DNA from: Bradyrhizobium sp. ISRA430
GTDB lineage: Bacteria; Pseudomonadota; Alphaproteobacteria; Rhizobiales; Xanthobacteraceae
Assembly (NCBI RefSeq): GCF_029909975.1
Contig: NZ_CP094516.1
Location: 868,001 to 932,000 of the forward strand
Direction: 5' to 3'
DNA length: 64,000 nt
Notes under the pieces: model-generated
Told to the model about the DNA's origin: nothing
The model's input: the letters and a program-made list of their open reading frames with translations, nothing else
Database searches by the model: none
Made by a program: the position numbers and the translations under genes
In this document: positions 44,998 through 56,608 of the stretch, piece after piece
Numbering within the stretch: the first letter of the stretch is position 1
Layout of the letters: every line of letters starts with the position of its first letter

Positions 44998-46896
44998 TTA
45001 CTGGTTCGCGCCCGTCACCTGCGCGAAGGCGGCCTGATTGATGCTGGTTCCGATGTTGGTTTCAAGCTTGTTGACGTAGGAGGCGACCTGCTCCTCGGTC
45101 AGCGCGCGGTCGATCGTCTCCTTCAGCTTCTTCACGGCGTCGGAGGCGAAGTCGACCTTCGGGTCGACGATGTCGGTCACGCGGAAGACGATCACGTCGC
45201 TGCCGCCACTCACAGGCGCTTGTGCAACGCCATCCTTGGCGGTGCGAAAGGCGGCGGTGACGACGACCGAGGGCACGCCGGCCGGCGAGTCGTCGCGCTT
45301 GAAGCCCGTTGCGGTCTCGACCTTGGCGCCGATCGCGCCGGCCTCGTCGGCGAGCTTGCCGCCCTGTTCGAGTTTTTTCACCATCTCGGTCGCCTTGGCC
45401 TTCAGCTTGGTGGCGATCTGGTCCTGGCGCCAGCGCGCCTCGACCTGGTCGCGGACCTCGTCGAGATTGCGGTCGCGCGAGGGCGTGACGGCGAGCACGT
45501 CGTACCAGACGTAGCCGCCCTGGAACGAGATCGGATCGTTGTCGACGCCGACGTCGCTGTTGAAGGCCTGAGATACCACGTCGAGGCCCTGCGGGATGTT
45601 GGCGACGGGCTGGCCGTTCGGCGCACGGCCGGAGCGGTCGACCGCGTCGATGGTCACGGCGGTGAGCCCGAGCTTCTGCGCCGCATCGACCACGCTGGCG
45701 CCGCCGCCGCGCTCATCCTCCATCTTGTCGCGGAGGTCCGCGACCTTGACGCGTGCGCGCTCGGTCGCGATCTCCCGCTTGAGGTCGGCCGCGACGCTGG
45801 CGTAGTTGGCCTCAACGCCCGGCTCGATCTTGTCGACCTTGACGATCGCGGTGCCGAGGGGCCCCTGGATCGGCTGGCTGATCTCGCCCACGGGCAGCGC
45901 GAAGGCGGCGTCCGCAACCGTGGGATTGAGCGCCGACTTGGTCACGAGCCCGAGATCGACATCGGCGGCGCTCAGCCCGCGCTCCTTGGCGAGGTCTTCG
46001 AAGGACATCCCGCCAGTCAGGCGCTCACGCGCGGCCTGCGCTTCGGCGGCGTTCGGAAACACGATCTGGTGGATCTGCCGCTTCTCCGGCGTGCCGAGGC
46101 GATCCTTGCGTTGCTCGAACAGCTTCTTCGCGTCGTCGTCGGAGACCTCGCTCCACTTGCCGATTTCTTCCGGCGAGATCACCACAAAGGCGATCTTGCG
46201 GTATTCGGGCGCGCGGAACTGGACCTTGTGGTCCTCGAAATAAGCCGCCAGCGTCTCAGGCGAGGGCGCATCGATGGTGCCGGCCTGTGCGGCGTCGAGC
46301 CTGACGAATTCGATCGTGCGCTGCTCATTCTGGAAACGCGTGAGAGCGTCGATCAGCGCCTTCGGCGGCTCGAGCCCGGCGCCGATCGTGCCGGTGATCT
46401 GACGGCGCTGCGAGACCTTGCGCTGCTCGGCGACGTAGCGCTGCTCGGTGTAGCCGAAATTGCGGATCACGGCCTGGAAGCGCTGGGGATCGAAATTGCC
46501 GCCGACGCCCTTGAAGTTCGGGTCGTTCATGATGAACTGGCGGATCTGCTCGTCGGACTGGCCGAGCCCGAGCCGCCGCGCCTCTTCGTCCAGCGCGGCC
46601 TCCGCAATCGTCTGCTGCAGCACCTGACGGTCGAGCCCGAAAGCGCGGGCCTGGTCAGGGGTCAACGGACGGCCGAACTGGCGGCCGATCTGCTGCAGGC
46701 GATCGGTGTAGATCTGGCGGAATTCGTTCAGCGAAATCTCGGTGCTGCCCACCTTGGCTACCGTAGACTGCCCGAAGCCGCGGAAGATGTCGGCGATGCC
46801 CCAAATGCCAAAACTGATGATCAACACGCCCATCACCACGGCCATAATGGTCTTGCCGAGCCAGTTTGATGAGGCCTTGCGCATTCCTCGAAGCAT
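44998..46896 (-). CDS. ppiD: Peptidyl-prolyl cis-trans isomerase D (PpiD/SurA-N type)
   Basis: Inner-membrane-anchored periplasmic chaperone. From ATG 46896 (632 aa) the product has one N-terminal membrane segment (IMAVVMGVLIISFGIWGIADI) and a SurA-N chaperone region (to about 240). A parvulin-like PPIase domain follows (about 260-355, QIHQIVFPNAAEAQAARERL, ALPVGEISQPIQGPLG). The C-terminal part is again SurA-like. A TTG three codons earlier is rejected. Same strand as trpD with a short gap. Divergent from tpiA across 212 bases. Confidence 0.9.
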   Translation of the reverse strand: MLRGMRKASSNWLGKTIMAVVMGVLIISFGIWGIADIFRGFGQSTVAKVGSTEISLNEFRQIYTDRLQQIGRQFGRPLTPDQARAFGLDRQVLQQTIAEAALDEEARRLGLGQSDEQIRQFIMNDPNFKGVGGNFDPQRFQAVIRNFGYTEQRYVAEQRKVSQRRQITGTIGAGLEPPKALIDALTRFQNEQRTIEFVRLDAAQAGTIDAPSPETLAAYFEDHKVQFRAPEYRKIAFVVISPEEIGKWSEVSDDDAKKLFEQRKDRLGTPEKRQIHQIVFPNAAEAQAARERLTGGMSFEDLAKERGLSAADVDLGLVTKSALNPTVADAAFALPVGEISQPIQGPLGTAIVKVDKIEPGVEANYASVAADLKREIATERARVKVADLRDKMEDERGGGASVVDAAQKLGLTAVTIDAVDRSGRAPNGQPVANIPQGLDVVSQAFNSDVGVDNDPISFQGGYVWYDVLAVTPSRDRNLDEVRDQVEARWRQDQIATKLKAKATEMVKKLEQGGKLADEAGAIGAKVETATGFKRDDSPAGVPSVVVTAAFRTAKDGVAQAPVSGGSDVIVFRVTDIVDPKVDFASDAVKKLKETIDRALTEEQVASYVNKLETNIGTSINQAAFAQVTGANQ

Positions 46897-47108
46897 TGGG
46901 TCCAACTTGTTTGGCAGGAAGGGAACCGGAGCGCGCCTTAAAGCAGATTCCGCGAAAGGGCGTCACCGAATTGATATGGCATCATAAAGTGGCGGCTTTT
47001 CCCCCGCAACCTGCCGCGGCCTTAAGCTGTGTTAACGGATCGCGGTCTCTGGAACTGAGACGCTCGCTCTGCTAGCGCATTGCAAACCCAATTTCGCTGG
47101 AATCCGAC

Positions 47109-47864
47109 ATGACCGATGCCATCCGACCTCTGATCGCCGGCAACTGGAAAATGAATGGCCTAAAGGCCTCGACTGCCGAATTCGACGCCATGCTCAACGG
47201 TGCGGCAGACGTGACCGCGAAGGCCGACCTGTTGGTCTGTCCGCCGGCGACCCTGGTCGCGGCTTTTGCGGAGAAGGCGCGCGGGAAGGCGGTGGCCGTG
47301 GGAGCGCAGGATTGCCATCCCAAGGCCTCCGGCGCCCATACCGGCGACATCGCCGCGGAAATGCTGGCTGATGCGGGGGCGACTGCCATTATCGTCGGCC
47401 ATTCCGAGCGCCGCGCGGACCATGGCGAGAGCGACCTTCTCGTGAAGCAGAAGGCGGAAGCGGCTTGGCGCGCCGGGGTAATCGCGATTGTCTGCATCGG
47501 CGAAACCCAAGGCCAGCGCGACGCCGGCCAGACGCTGGACATCCTGCGCGGTCAGCTCAACGGCTCGCTGCCGGATGGGTCGACTGCCGCCAATCTGGTG
47601 GTGGCCTACGAGCCGGTCTGGGCGATCGGCACCGGCCTGACCCCCACGGCCAAGGATGTCGAGCAGATTCATGGCTTTATCCGGGAACTCCTGACCTCCC
47701 GGTTCAAGGCCGATGGCGCCAGGATGCGCATCCTCTATGGCGGTTCGGTCAAGCCCTCGAACGCAGCCGAACTGATGGCGGTCAGCAACGTCAACGGCGC
47801 GCTGATCGGTGGCGCCAGCCTGAAGGCCGCCGATTTCCTTGCGATTGCCAAGGGCTGCCCCTAG
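47109..47864 (+). CDS. tpiA: Triosephosphate isomerase
   Basis: Interconverts dihydroxyacetone phosphate and glyceraldehyde 3-phosphate. 251 aa. Active-site residues: Lys in [12 protein letters not shown], His in [14 protein letters not shown] and Glu in [14 protein letters not shown]. The phosphate loop is [15 protein letters not shown]. 151 bases lie before secG, in the same direction. Confidence 0.97.
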   Translation: MTDAIRPLIAGNWKMNGLKASTAEFDAMLNGAADVTAKADLLVCPPATLVAAFAEKARGKAVAVGAQDCHPKASGAHTGDIAAEMLADAGATAIIVGHSERRADHGESDLLVKQKAEAAWRAGVIAIVCIGETQGQRDAGQTLDILRGQLNGSLPDGSTAANLVVAYEPVWAIGTGLTPTAKDVEQIHGFIRELLTSRFKADGARMRILYGGSVKPSNAAELMAVSNVNGALIGGASLKAADFLAIAKGCP

Positions 47865-48014
47865 CTAAAGGCGAAGCGCGGCGGGTCAAAGTACTGCCCG
47901 ATCGGGGGTGGCAATGGCCGTTCCGATCGTGTAACACCGCGCAACTTCAGGAAAACCCGCGAAGCGCGATGGGCCGCCGATCTCGGCGCTGTCGGCTTGT
48001 GACGGAAGGGTACA

Positions 48015-48401
48015 ATGCACACTGTTGTCATCGTCATCCACCTCATGATCGTCGCCGTGATGATCGGCGCCGTCCTGCTTCAGAAGTCGGAAGGCGGCGG
48101 CCTCGGCATGGGAGGAGGCGCGGGCTTCATGTCGAGCCGCGGCACCGCGAACCTTTTGTCGCGCACGACCGCGATCCTCGCCGCCGGCTTCTTCCTCACC
48201 AGCCTGTTCCTGTCCTGGTATGCAGGCTACGACCGCAAGCCGTCGTCGATCATCGGCCAGCCGGCGTCGCAGACGCAGCCGGCCGGAGGCGCGCCGGTCG
48301 CGCCACCGACCTCGGGCGGCATCCTGGATTCGTTGAAGAAGGCTGACGAGCAGCAGCAGAACCAAGCGCCTGCTGGGCCGCAGGTTCCGCGGTCGCAATA
48401 A
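48015..48401 (+). CDS. secG: Protein translocase subunit SecG
   Basis: Small subunit of the SecYEG channel. 128 aa with two membrane segments (VVIVIHLMIVAVMIGAVLL and TTAILAAGFFLTSLFLSWY) joined by the conserved SEGGGLGMGGGAGFMSSRG loop. The cytosolic C-terminal tail is long and Pro/Gln-rich, longer than in E. coli SecG. ATG 48015 follows GGAAGGG. The tpiA-secG-pyrG order is standard for alphaproteobacteria. Confidence 0.96.
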   Translation: MHTVVIVIHLMIVAVMIGAVLLQKSEGGGLGMGGGAGFMSSRGTANLLSRTTAILAAGFFLTSLFLSWYAGYDRKPSSIIGQPASQTQPAGGAPVAPPTSGGILDSLKKADEQQQNQAPAGPQVPRSQ

Positions 48402-48555
48402 AGCAGGGGGGCCATGCAGGGCGGCGGCTACCGTCCTGCATCAACAAGCCCCATCAAGGCTCTGTCACCGCTCTTAGTTTTGGCTCACCCACAGGCCCGC
48501 AGAATCTTTGGGGCGGAAGACGAATCGCTTTGGCGAATCGAATTCGGGGGATTAA

Positions 48556-50825
<2,270 letters not shown>

Positions 50826-50932
50826 GCGCACTCCGGCGTTTTGATTCGCGCCTCGCAATGAGAGGTGAGGCCGCTTGCAATGTCGCGGGAGTGCATTGCG
50901 ACAGCATTGCGGGCGCGGAATGCGGACTAAAA

Positions 50933-52309
50933 TCAATTGTCGCCAATCGGTGGCAGCGTAATTTTGAAGCGAGCGCCGCCATTAGCGCCGTCCAGCACCG
51001 AGACGTGGCCGCGATGCAGCAGCATGATCTCGCGAACCATGTTGAGGCCGAGGCCGGCGCCGTGATCAAGCGGGGTGAGCCGATAGAAGGGCTCGAAGAT
51101 CATCTCGCGCTGATCGGGCGGAATGCCGGCGCCCTCGTCGGTGACTTCGATGCATGCGGGCTTGCTGACGCGGATGCCGATCGTGCCGCGGCGAGGCCCG
51201 TGCTGGATCGCATTTTGCACGAGATTGGTCAGCGCGCGCTCCAGTGCTGCGGCATCGCCGAGCGTCTCGATCCGCGTCTCGGGCGCGTCGAGGGCCAGTT
51301 CGTAGCCAGCAGCGATCGCCAGCGGCGCAAGCTCGGCCGCGACGCCCTGAGCGACAGCGACGAGGTCGACGCGTGTGAAGGGATGTCCGCAGCGGTCGAG
51401 CCGCTGGATGTCGAGCAGTTGCTCGGCGAGCGTTGCGAGCCGGGCGGCATCCTCGATCAGGCGGGTTTTCTCCGGTCCCGATGGAAGCGACTCCAACCGC
51501 GTGTTCAGGATTGCGATCGGCGTGCGCAGCTCATGCGCGGCGTCCGCGACGAACCGCTTGTGGCGGGCATAGCCTTCATCGAGCCGCGCCAGCGCATCAT
51601 TGACCGCAGTCACGAGCGGCACGACCTCGAGCGGGATGCGGTCCACCGACAGCCGCGCGCCGCGCTGATGGATGTCGATCCGGCGCGCCTGGTCCGCCGT
51701 CATGTCCAGCCCTTTGAAGGCGCGCTGCACGATCATCGGGGTCGCGATGAATGTCGCCGTTCCCATCAGTAGCAGGCCGGGCAGGGCGATGCCGAGGAAC
51801 ATGAGCGAGGTCATGAACACGGCCTTGGCGCCTGTGAGCCTGCCTTGCGTCGCCGTGATGACCTGCACGTTGCCGGCATCCGTGTCGACGCGCTTCAGCC
51901 GTGCCGGCGCTTTGCGCGGATCGTCCTCGAAAAGCTGCCATCCCAGCCGCGCCTGGCTGATCTGGTCGAGCGCGCCGCCGATGGCGGCGAACTCGGCCGG
52001 CACGGAGCCTTCGCTGAGCGAACGGCCCTGTCGGTCCCGGACCAGGAACCAGAGGTCGGGCGTCTCTGCGCGCAATTGCTTCAGCTCCGCCGTCGACCGT
52101 AGTATCAGGCCGCCCTGCGCATCGCGTGCGAGCGCATGCTGCACCACGTCGATCACCCGATCTTCGTCGCGCTCGGCGAGCACGAAGCCCGATGCGCACA
52201 GCGCCAGGATGATGACGGCTACCAGCGCAAGGAGCAGTGCGGCCTGGAGCGAGAGTAGGCGCCAGCTCAGCCGCGAGCGCAGGCAATATGGATCGGCCTG
52301 CTTGCTCAC
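50933..52309 (-). CDS. Sensor histidine kinase
   Basis: 458-aa membrane kinase of a two-component pair. Two membrane segments (about residues 20-45 and 165-190) flank a periplasmic sensor domain. HAMP follows, then the phosphoacceptor His259 in FVADAAHELRTPIAI. ATPase boxes: N (LVQNAIQHG), G1 (VTDEGAGIPPDQ) and G2 (GAGLGLNMVREI). The GTG start overlaps the response regulator stop by 4 bases (GTGA). Stimulus unknown. Confidence 0.93.
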   Translation of the reverse strand: MSKQADPYCLRSRLSWRLLSLQAALLLALVAVIILALCASGFVLAERDEDRVIDVVQHALARDAQGGLILRSTAELKQLRAETPDLWFLVRDRQGRSLSEGSVPAEFAAIGGALDQISQARLGWQLFEDDPRKAPARLKRVDTDAGNVQVITATQGRLTGAKAVFMTSLMFLGIALPGLLLMGTATFIATPMIVQRAFKGLDMTADQARRIDIHQRGARLSVDRIPLEVVPLVTAVNDALARLDEGYARHKRFVADAAHELRTPIAILNTRLESLPSGPEKTRLIEDAARLATLAEQLLDIQRLDRCGHPFTRVDLVAVAQGVAAELAPLAIAAGYELALDAPETRIETLGDAAALERALTNLVQNAIQHGPRRGTIGIRVSKPACIEVTDEGAGIPPDQREMIFEPFYRLTPLDHGAGLGLNMVREIMLLHRGHVSVLDGANGGARFKITLPPIGDN

Positions 52310-52980
52310 GGCAGTTTCTTCAGGAGATAGCCGACGCCGCGGATGCCGTGGATCTCGACACCCGCATCCGCCTCGGCAAGCTTGCGGCGCAGCCGCGACA
52401 CATGAGTGTCCAGCGCGTTGGACTGGATCTCGTCGTCGAAATTGTAGACGGCTTCCTCCAGCGCCGAGCGCAGGACGGTCCGGCCCATGCGGCGGACCAG
52501 GGCTTCGAGCACCAGGAGCTCGCGTCGCGGCAGCTCGAACGGGCAGCCGTCGATGCTGGCCTCGCGGTGGCCGACATCGAAGGCGAGGCGGCCCGCTCGG
52601 ATGATGTCGGGCGTGAGGCCTGCGGGCCGCCGCAACACCGCGCGCAGGCGCGCCAGCAATTCCTCGACCGCGAAAGGCTTGGCCAGATAGTCGTCCGCGC
52701 CGCTGTCGAGCCCGGCGACGCGGTCGGCGAGCTCGCCGCGGGCGGTCAGGACGATGATCGGGACGCCGTCGGCGCGCGCCCTCAGCTTCGGGATCAGGGT
52801 AAGGCCATCGCCATCGGGAAGCTGGCGGTCGAGCAGGACGGCGGCGTGGACGGCGGCGGAAATCGCCTCTTCCGCTTCGGCCAGCGTCGGCGCGTGGTCC
52901 ACTACCATGTCATAGCGCGTCAGCGCCGAGGCCAGCGCACCGGCCATCTCCGCCTCATCCTCGACGAGCAAAATCCGCAT
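52306..52980 (-). CDS. Response regulator, OmpR/PhoB-type
   Basis: 224-aa DNA-binding regulator. The receiver domain has acidic residues in LLVEDEAEM, phosphoacceptor D51 (LLDRQLPDGDG) and K101 (DYLAKPF). The C-terminal winged helix is DELIVERED by the segment LPRRELLVLEALVRRMGR and ends with THVSRLRRKL and IRGVGYLL. ATG 52980 (MRILLVEDE) is chosen over 53085. It is co-transcribed with the histidine kinase, and the divergent neighbour is the NIPSNAP gene. Confidence 0.94.
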   Translation of the reverse strand: MRILLVEDEAEMAGALASALTRYDMVVDHAPTLAEAEEAISAAVHAAVLLDRQLPDGDGLTLIPKLRARADGVPIIVLTARGELADRVAGLDSGADDYLAKPFAVEELLARLRAVLRRPAGLTPDIIRAGRLAFDVGHREASIDGCPFELPRRELLVLEALVRRMGRTVLRSALEEAVYNFDDEIQSNALDTHVSRLRRKLAEADAGVEIHGIRGVGYLLKKLP

Positions 52981-53177
52981 GATCCGGCACCTCAACCTCA
53001 ACCGAGCTGTTCTAGCCGCCGTATCATTGCGGCAGCATTGCGGGAACCGGCTGCGACCGGGTGGCCGCGAAAGGCTGCCAGCCATGCGCGGAATGCCACC
53101 GGGGGAGCCGGGCGGGGCTCAAGACAGCTTCATGGCCGGCCGCTATAACCGCCGGACTTGATCAGGGAGGAACCAGG

Positions 53178-53504
53178 ATGATCTACGAAATGCGTCAGTA
53201 TCGCTGCGTGCCCGGCCGTCTGCCGGCACTGCTCAAGCGATTCGAGACGGTCACGCTGAAGCTGTGGGAGAGGCACGGCATCCGCCAGGCCGGTTTCTTC
53301 ACCACGATGATCGGCGAATCCAATCAAGAATTGACCTATTTCCTGGCCTGGGAGTCGCTTGCCGAGCGTGAGAAGAAGTGGGGCGCGTTCATGACCGATC
53401 CCGACTGGCTCGACGCGCGGGCGAAATCGGAAGCGGACGGGCAGATCGTCGCCAACATCGTCAGCCAGCTCCTGACGCCGACCGCCTTCTCGGTGGTGAA
53501 ATGA
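53178..53504 (+). CDS. NIPSNAP-family protein
   Basis: 108-aa ferredoxin-like alpha+beta barrel protein. It starts MIYEMRQYRCVPGRLPALLKR and has QELTYFLAWESLAEREKKW, FMTDPDWLDARAKSE, all typical of NIPSNAP-like stress/small-molecule proteins, which dimerise. ATG 53178 follows GGAGGAACCAGG. Function unknown. Confidence 0.85.
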   Translation: MIYEMRQYRCVPGRLPALLKRFETVTLKLWERHGIRQAGFFTTMIGESNQELTYFLAWESLAEREKKWGAFMTDPDWLDARAKSEADGQIVANIVSQLLTPTAFSVVK

Positions 53505-53626
53505 TCTCCGGCCTGCCGGCGCGCGCAGCCCGGGCGCAACCCTGATATTCGAACGGCTAGGGGCCGAAGAGGGTTGATCCGACCCTCATCGCCGCTATGG
53601 TCGCGCCGAAACGAGGGAAATTGGCC

Positions 53627-54475
53627 TTGAGCTCTTCACCGTCAGCAGCGCCGGTCGTCACCATTGGCACGGTCAAATTCGGCAATGATCTGCCGATCTC
53701 GATCATTGCCGGGCCGTGCCAGCTCGAAAGCCGCCAGCATGCGCTGGAGGTGGCGTCCGCGCTGAAGGAGATCGCCGCGCGGCTGAAAGTCGGCCTCGTC
53801 TACAAGACCTCCTTCGACAAGGCCAACCGCACCAGCGCGTCTGCGGCCCGCGGCCTCGGGCTCGCCCAGTCGTTGCCGATCTTCGCGGAGATCCGCTCCT
53901 CAGTTGGTCTGCCCGTGCTGACCGACGTGCACGAGGCCGCGCAATGCTCCGAGGTGGCGCAAGCGGTGGACATCTTGCAGATCCCGGCCTTCCTGTGCCG
54001 GCAGACCGATCTCCTCCTCGCCGCGGCTGCGACCGGCAAGGTCGTCAACGTCAAGAAGGGCCAGTTCCTGGCGCCGTGGGACATGGCCAATGTCGTGACC
54101 AAGATCACGAGCGCGAACAATCCCAACGTGCTCGTCACCGAGCGCGGCGCTTCGTTCGGCTACAACACACTCGTGTCCGACATGCGCGCGCTGCCGATCC
54201 TGGCGCGTACCACCGGTGCGCCCGTGATCTTCGATGCCACCCATTCGGTGCAGCAGCCGGGCGGGAAGGGGACCTCATCGGGCGGCGAACGCGAGTTCGT
54301 GCCTGTGCTGGCGCGCGCAGCGGTGGCCGTCGGCGTCGCCGGCGTATTCATCGAGACTCATCCCGATCCCGACCATGCGCCGTCGGACGGGCCCAACATG
54401 GTGCCGCTGCGGGAGTTCGAAGGCCTGATCCGCACGCTGATGGCATTCGACGCGCTCGCAAAGAATCAGAGCTGA
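53627..54475 (+). CDS. kdsA: 3-deoxy-D-manno-octulosonate 8-phosphate synthase
   Basis: Condenses PEP with arabinose 5-phosphate to give Kdo8P for the LPS core. About 282 aa. Motifs: [56 protein letters not shown] and [12 protein letters not shown]. The start is uncertain. ATG 53597 has no ribosome binding site, whereas TTG 53627 has GAGGGA about 8 bases upstream, and the conserved part starts near there; I give TTG. The stop overlaps the following MFS ATG (TGATG). Confidence 0.93.
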   Translation: MSSSPSAAPVVTIGTVKFGNDLPISIIAGPCQLESRQHALEVASALKEIAARLKVGLVYKTSFDKANRTSASAARGLGLAQSLPIFAEIRSSVGLPVLTDVHEAAQCSEVAQAVDILQIPAFLCRQTDLLLAAAATGKVVNVKKGQFLAPWDMANVVTKITSANNPNVLVTERGASFGYNTLVSDMRALPILARTTGAPVIFDATHSVQQPGGKGTSSGGEREFVPVLARAAVAVGVAGVFIETHPDPDHAPSDGPNMVPLREFEGLIRTLMAFDALAKNQS

Positions 54476-55683
54476 TGTCGCAACGCGAAGTGCGGCCGTA
54501 CGACCACGGCTTGCCGGCCGCGCTCTATGTCATTTCCGGTGCGAGCTTCGCCGCGGCGCTGTCGGCGCGCGCCCTCGATCCGGTGCTGCCGCACATCGCC
54601 GAGGATTTCAGCGTCAGCATCGCCACCGCTGCGGGCTTTTCGGCGGTCTTTGCCTTCACTTTCTCGATCATCCAGCCGCTGATCGGTGCTGCCGCCGATC
54701 TTTTCGGCAAGACGCGGCTGATGATCGGCTGCCTTGCGCTGCTCGGCCTCGCCAACATCCTCGGCGCGCTCTCGACCTCGTTCTCGCTGCTGTTCGCCAC
54801 TCGCATCCTTGCCGGCATCGGCTCAGGCGGCGTGTTTCCGATCGCGCTGAGCCTGACCAGCGATCTTGTCGGCCCGGAGAAGCGTCAGGTTGCAATCAGC
54901 CGCACGCTGGCCGGCGCCATGACCGGCAATCTACTCGGCGCCTCAGCCTCGGGCCTGATCGGCGACTTCCTCGGCTGGCGCGGCGTGCTGGCGGTGCTCG
55001 GCGCGCTGGTGATCGTCGCCTCGATCGCGGTCGGCGCAGGCTTTCACGGCGCGAAGATCAAGCATCCGCCGAAGACGAGCCTGTCGGCCCTGAAAGCCGG
55101 CTATCGCACCATCTTCACCAATCCGAACGCCTATGTGTGTTACTCGGCCGTGTTCGTCGAGGGCTGCTGCGTGCTCGGCCTGTTTCCCTACATCGCCTCG
55201 TTCCTGTTCGATCTCGGGCAGACCTCGCTATCCATCGCCGGCATCGTCATCGCGGGCTTCGCGGTCGGCGGTCTGTTCTACACGCTGACGGTGTCGCGCC
55301 TGCTGCCGCGGCTCGGCGTCAAGGGCATGATGATCGCCGGCATGACGCTGGTGGCCTCGCAACTCGTCGCCGTCGCCTTCGGCCCGCGCTGGGAAGTCCA
55401 GACCCTCAATCTCATCGTCATGGGCTGGGGCTTCTATATGGCCCATGGCTGCCTCCAGGTCTTTGCCAGCGAGCTCTCGGTGGAGGCGCGCGCGACCGCG
55501 CTCTCGCTGCACTCGTTCTTCTTCTTCATGGGGCAGACGGTCGGCCCGCTCGCCTACGGCCTTGGCCTGCAACATGCCGGCAAGATGTCGACCCTGGTCG
55601 CGAGCGCCATGATCATGGTGGTGCTGGGCCTCGTCTGCGCGCAGTTGCTCAGGCCGCGCGCACCGTCTGACGCGCGCGCCTGA
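54475..55683 (+). CDS. MFS transporter
   Basis: 402-aa, 12-segment carrier. Segments 2-3 loop: IIQPLIGAAADLFGKTRLM, and ATRILAGIGSGGVFPIALSL in the fourth segment. Resembles drug/sugar efflux carriers of the AraJ type. The ATG is coupled to kdsA (TGATG), which suggests shared expression although no link in function is evident. No substrate can be assigned. Confidence 0.85.
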   Translation: MSQREVRPYDHGLPAALYVISGASFAAALSARALDPVLPHIAEDFSVSIATAAGFSAVFAFTFSIIQPLIGAAADLFGKTRLMIGCLALLGLANILGALSTSFSLLFATRILAGIGSGGVFPIALSLTSDLVGPEKRQVAISRTLAGAMTGNLLGASASGLIGDFLGWRGVLAVLGALVIVASIAVGAGFHGAKIKHPPKTSLSALKAGYRTIFTNPNAYVCYSAVFVEGCCVLGLFPYIASFLFDLGQTSLSIAGIVIAGFAVGGLFYTLTVSRLLPRLGVKGMMIAGMTLVASQLVAVAFGPRWEVQTLNLIVMGWGFYMAHGCLQVFASELSVEARATALSLHSFFFFMGQTVGPLAYGLGLQHAGKMSTLVASAMIMVVLGLVCAQLLRPRAPSDARA

Positions 55684-55702
55684 TGCGCTGAGGCCGACAC
55701 AA

Positions 55703-56608
55703 TCAACGAGGCCGATGCGCGCGTGCGGCGATCGCTTGCGCGCGCTCGAGCAGCGCTTCTGCCCGCTGAACGATAGGGATATCGATCATCTTGCCATCGA
55801 TGGCGAAGGATGCGCGCCCCTCGGCAGCCGCTTGCTTGTTGAGGGCAACGACGCGTTCGGCGTCAGCCACATCCTGTGGTGATGGGCTGAAACCCGCGTT
55901 GAGGATCGGCACCAGTGATGGGTGAATGCAGGCAGAGCCCACAAAGCCAAAATCCGCCGACCGCCTCACGATCCTGGTATACCCGTCCAGATCGGAGAAA
56001 TCCGCCACCGAGCCGATGGTGCCGAGCGGCATGATGCCGGCGGCTCGCGCCGCTTGCACCACCTGTTGCTTCGGCATCAACAAGGTCTCCTCCGTCGGTT
56101 TCGCGCCGATGGCGGTCGCATAGTCTTCGGCACCCAATGAAATGCCCGCCAGCCGCGGGATCGATCGTGCGATGTCATGGGCTCTGGCGAGCGGGCCGGG
56201 CGCCTCGATCAGGCCAACAAACCAGATCTTGCCGGGTGGCAATCCGCGATCGATCTCCAATCTTGTCACCATCTCGTCGAGCAGGCGCAGATGCTCGGCG
56301 CCTTCGACCTTGGTGATCTTGATCGCGTCCACGCCCGGGATGACGGCCGCCTCCAGATCGGGCACCGCCAATTCGAGCGGCTGGTTGATCCGCACCATGA
56401 CGTCCGAATTCCCGGTGTCGCGAAAGCGCTGAACGATGCCCGGTATCAGCGCGCGGGCGGTCGCTTTTTCGGCAAGCGGCACGCTATCCTCGAGATCGAT
56501 GATCAGTGCGTCCGCGCCGCGCTCGACGGCTTTGACGACGAACCGCTCTACGTTTGCGGGTACGAACAGCGCAGATCGCCAGACGGGGAATTTTCGCTGA
56601 ATTGTCAT
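55703..56608 (-). CDS. CoA-ester lyase (HpcH/HpaI, CitE/Mcl-type)
   Basis: 301-aa TIM-barrel lyase expected to cleave a malyl-CoA, citramalyl-CoA or similar 3-hydroxyacyl-CoA to acetyl-CoA (or propionyl-CoA) plus an alpha-keto acid. Motifs: LFVPANVERFVVKAV, ADALIIDLEDSVPLAEK, the CoA-site Arg in MVRINQPLEL, catalytic-metal Glu in GLIEAPGPLARAH and Asp in ISLGAEDYATAIG. Its start overlaps the CoA-transferase stop by 4 bases. It is the last gene of the operon. Confidence 0.86.
   Translation of the reverse strand: MTIQRKFPVWRSALFVPANVERFVVKAVERGADALIIDLEDSVPLAEKATARALIPGIVQRFRDTGNSDVMVRINQPLELAVPDLEAAVIPGVDAIKITKVEGAEHLRLLDEMVTRLEIDRGLPPGKIWFVGLIEAPGPLARAHDIARSIPRLAGISLGAEDYATAIGAKPTEETLLMPKQQVVQAARAAGIMPLGTIGSVADFSDLDGYTRIVRRSADFGFVGSACIHPSLVPILNAGFSPSPQDVADAERVVALNKQAAAEGRASFAIDGKMIDIPIVQRAEALLERAQAIAARAHRPR

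Noticed and set aside
45220..46869. 549-codon plus-strand frame antisense to ppiD
   Set aside because: Leu/Asp/Arg-rich shadow; ppiD has clear PPIase and anchor features on the other strand.
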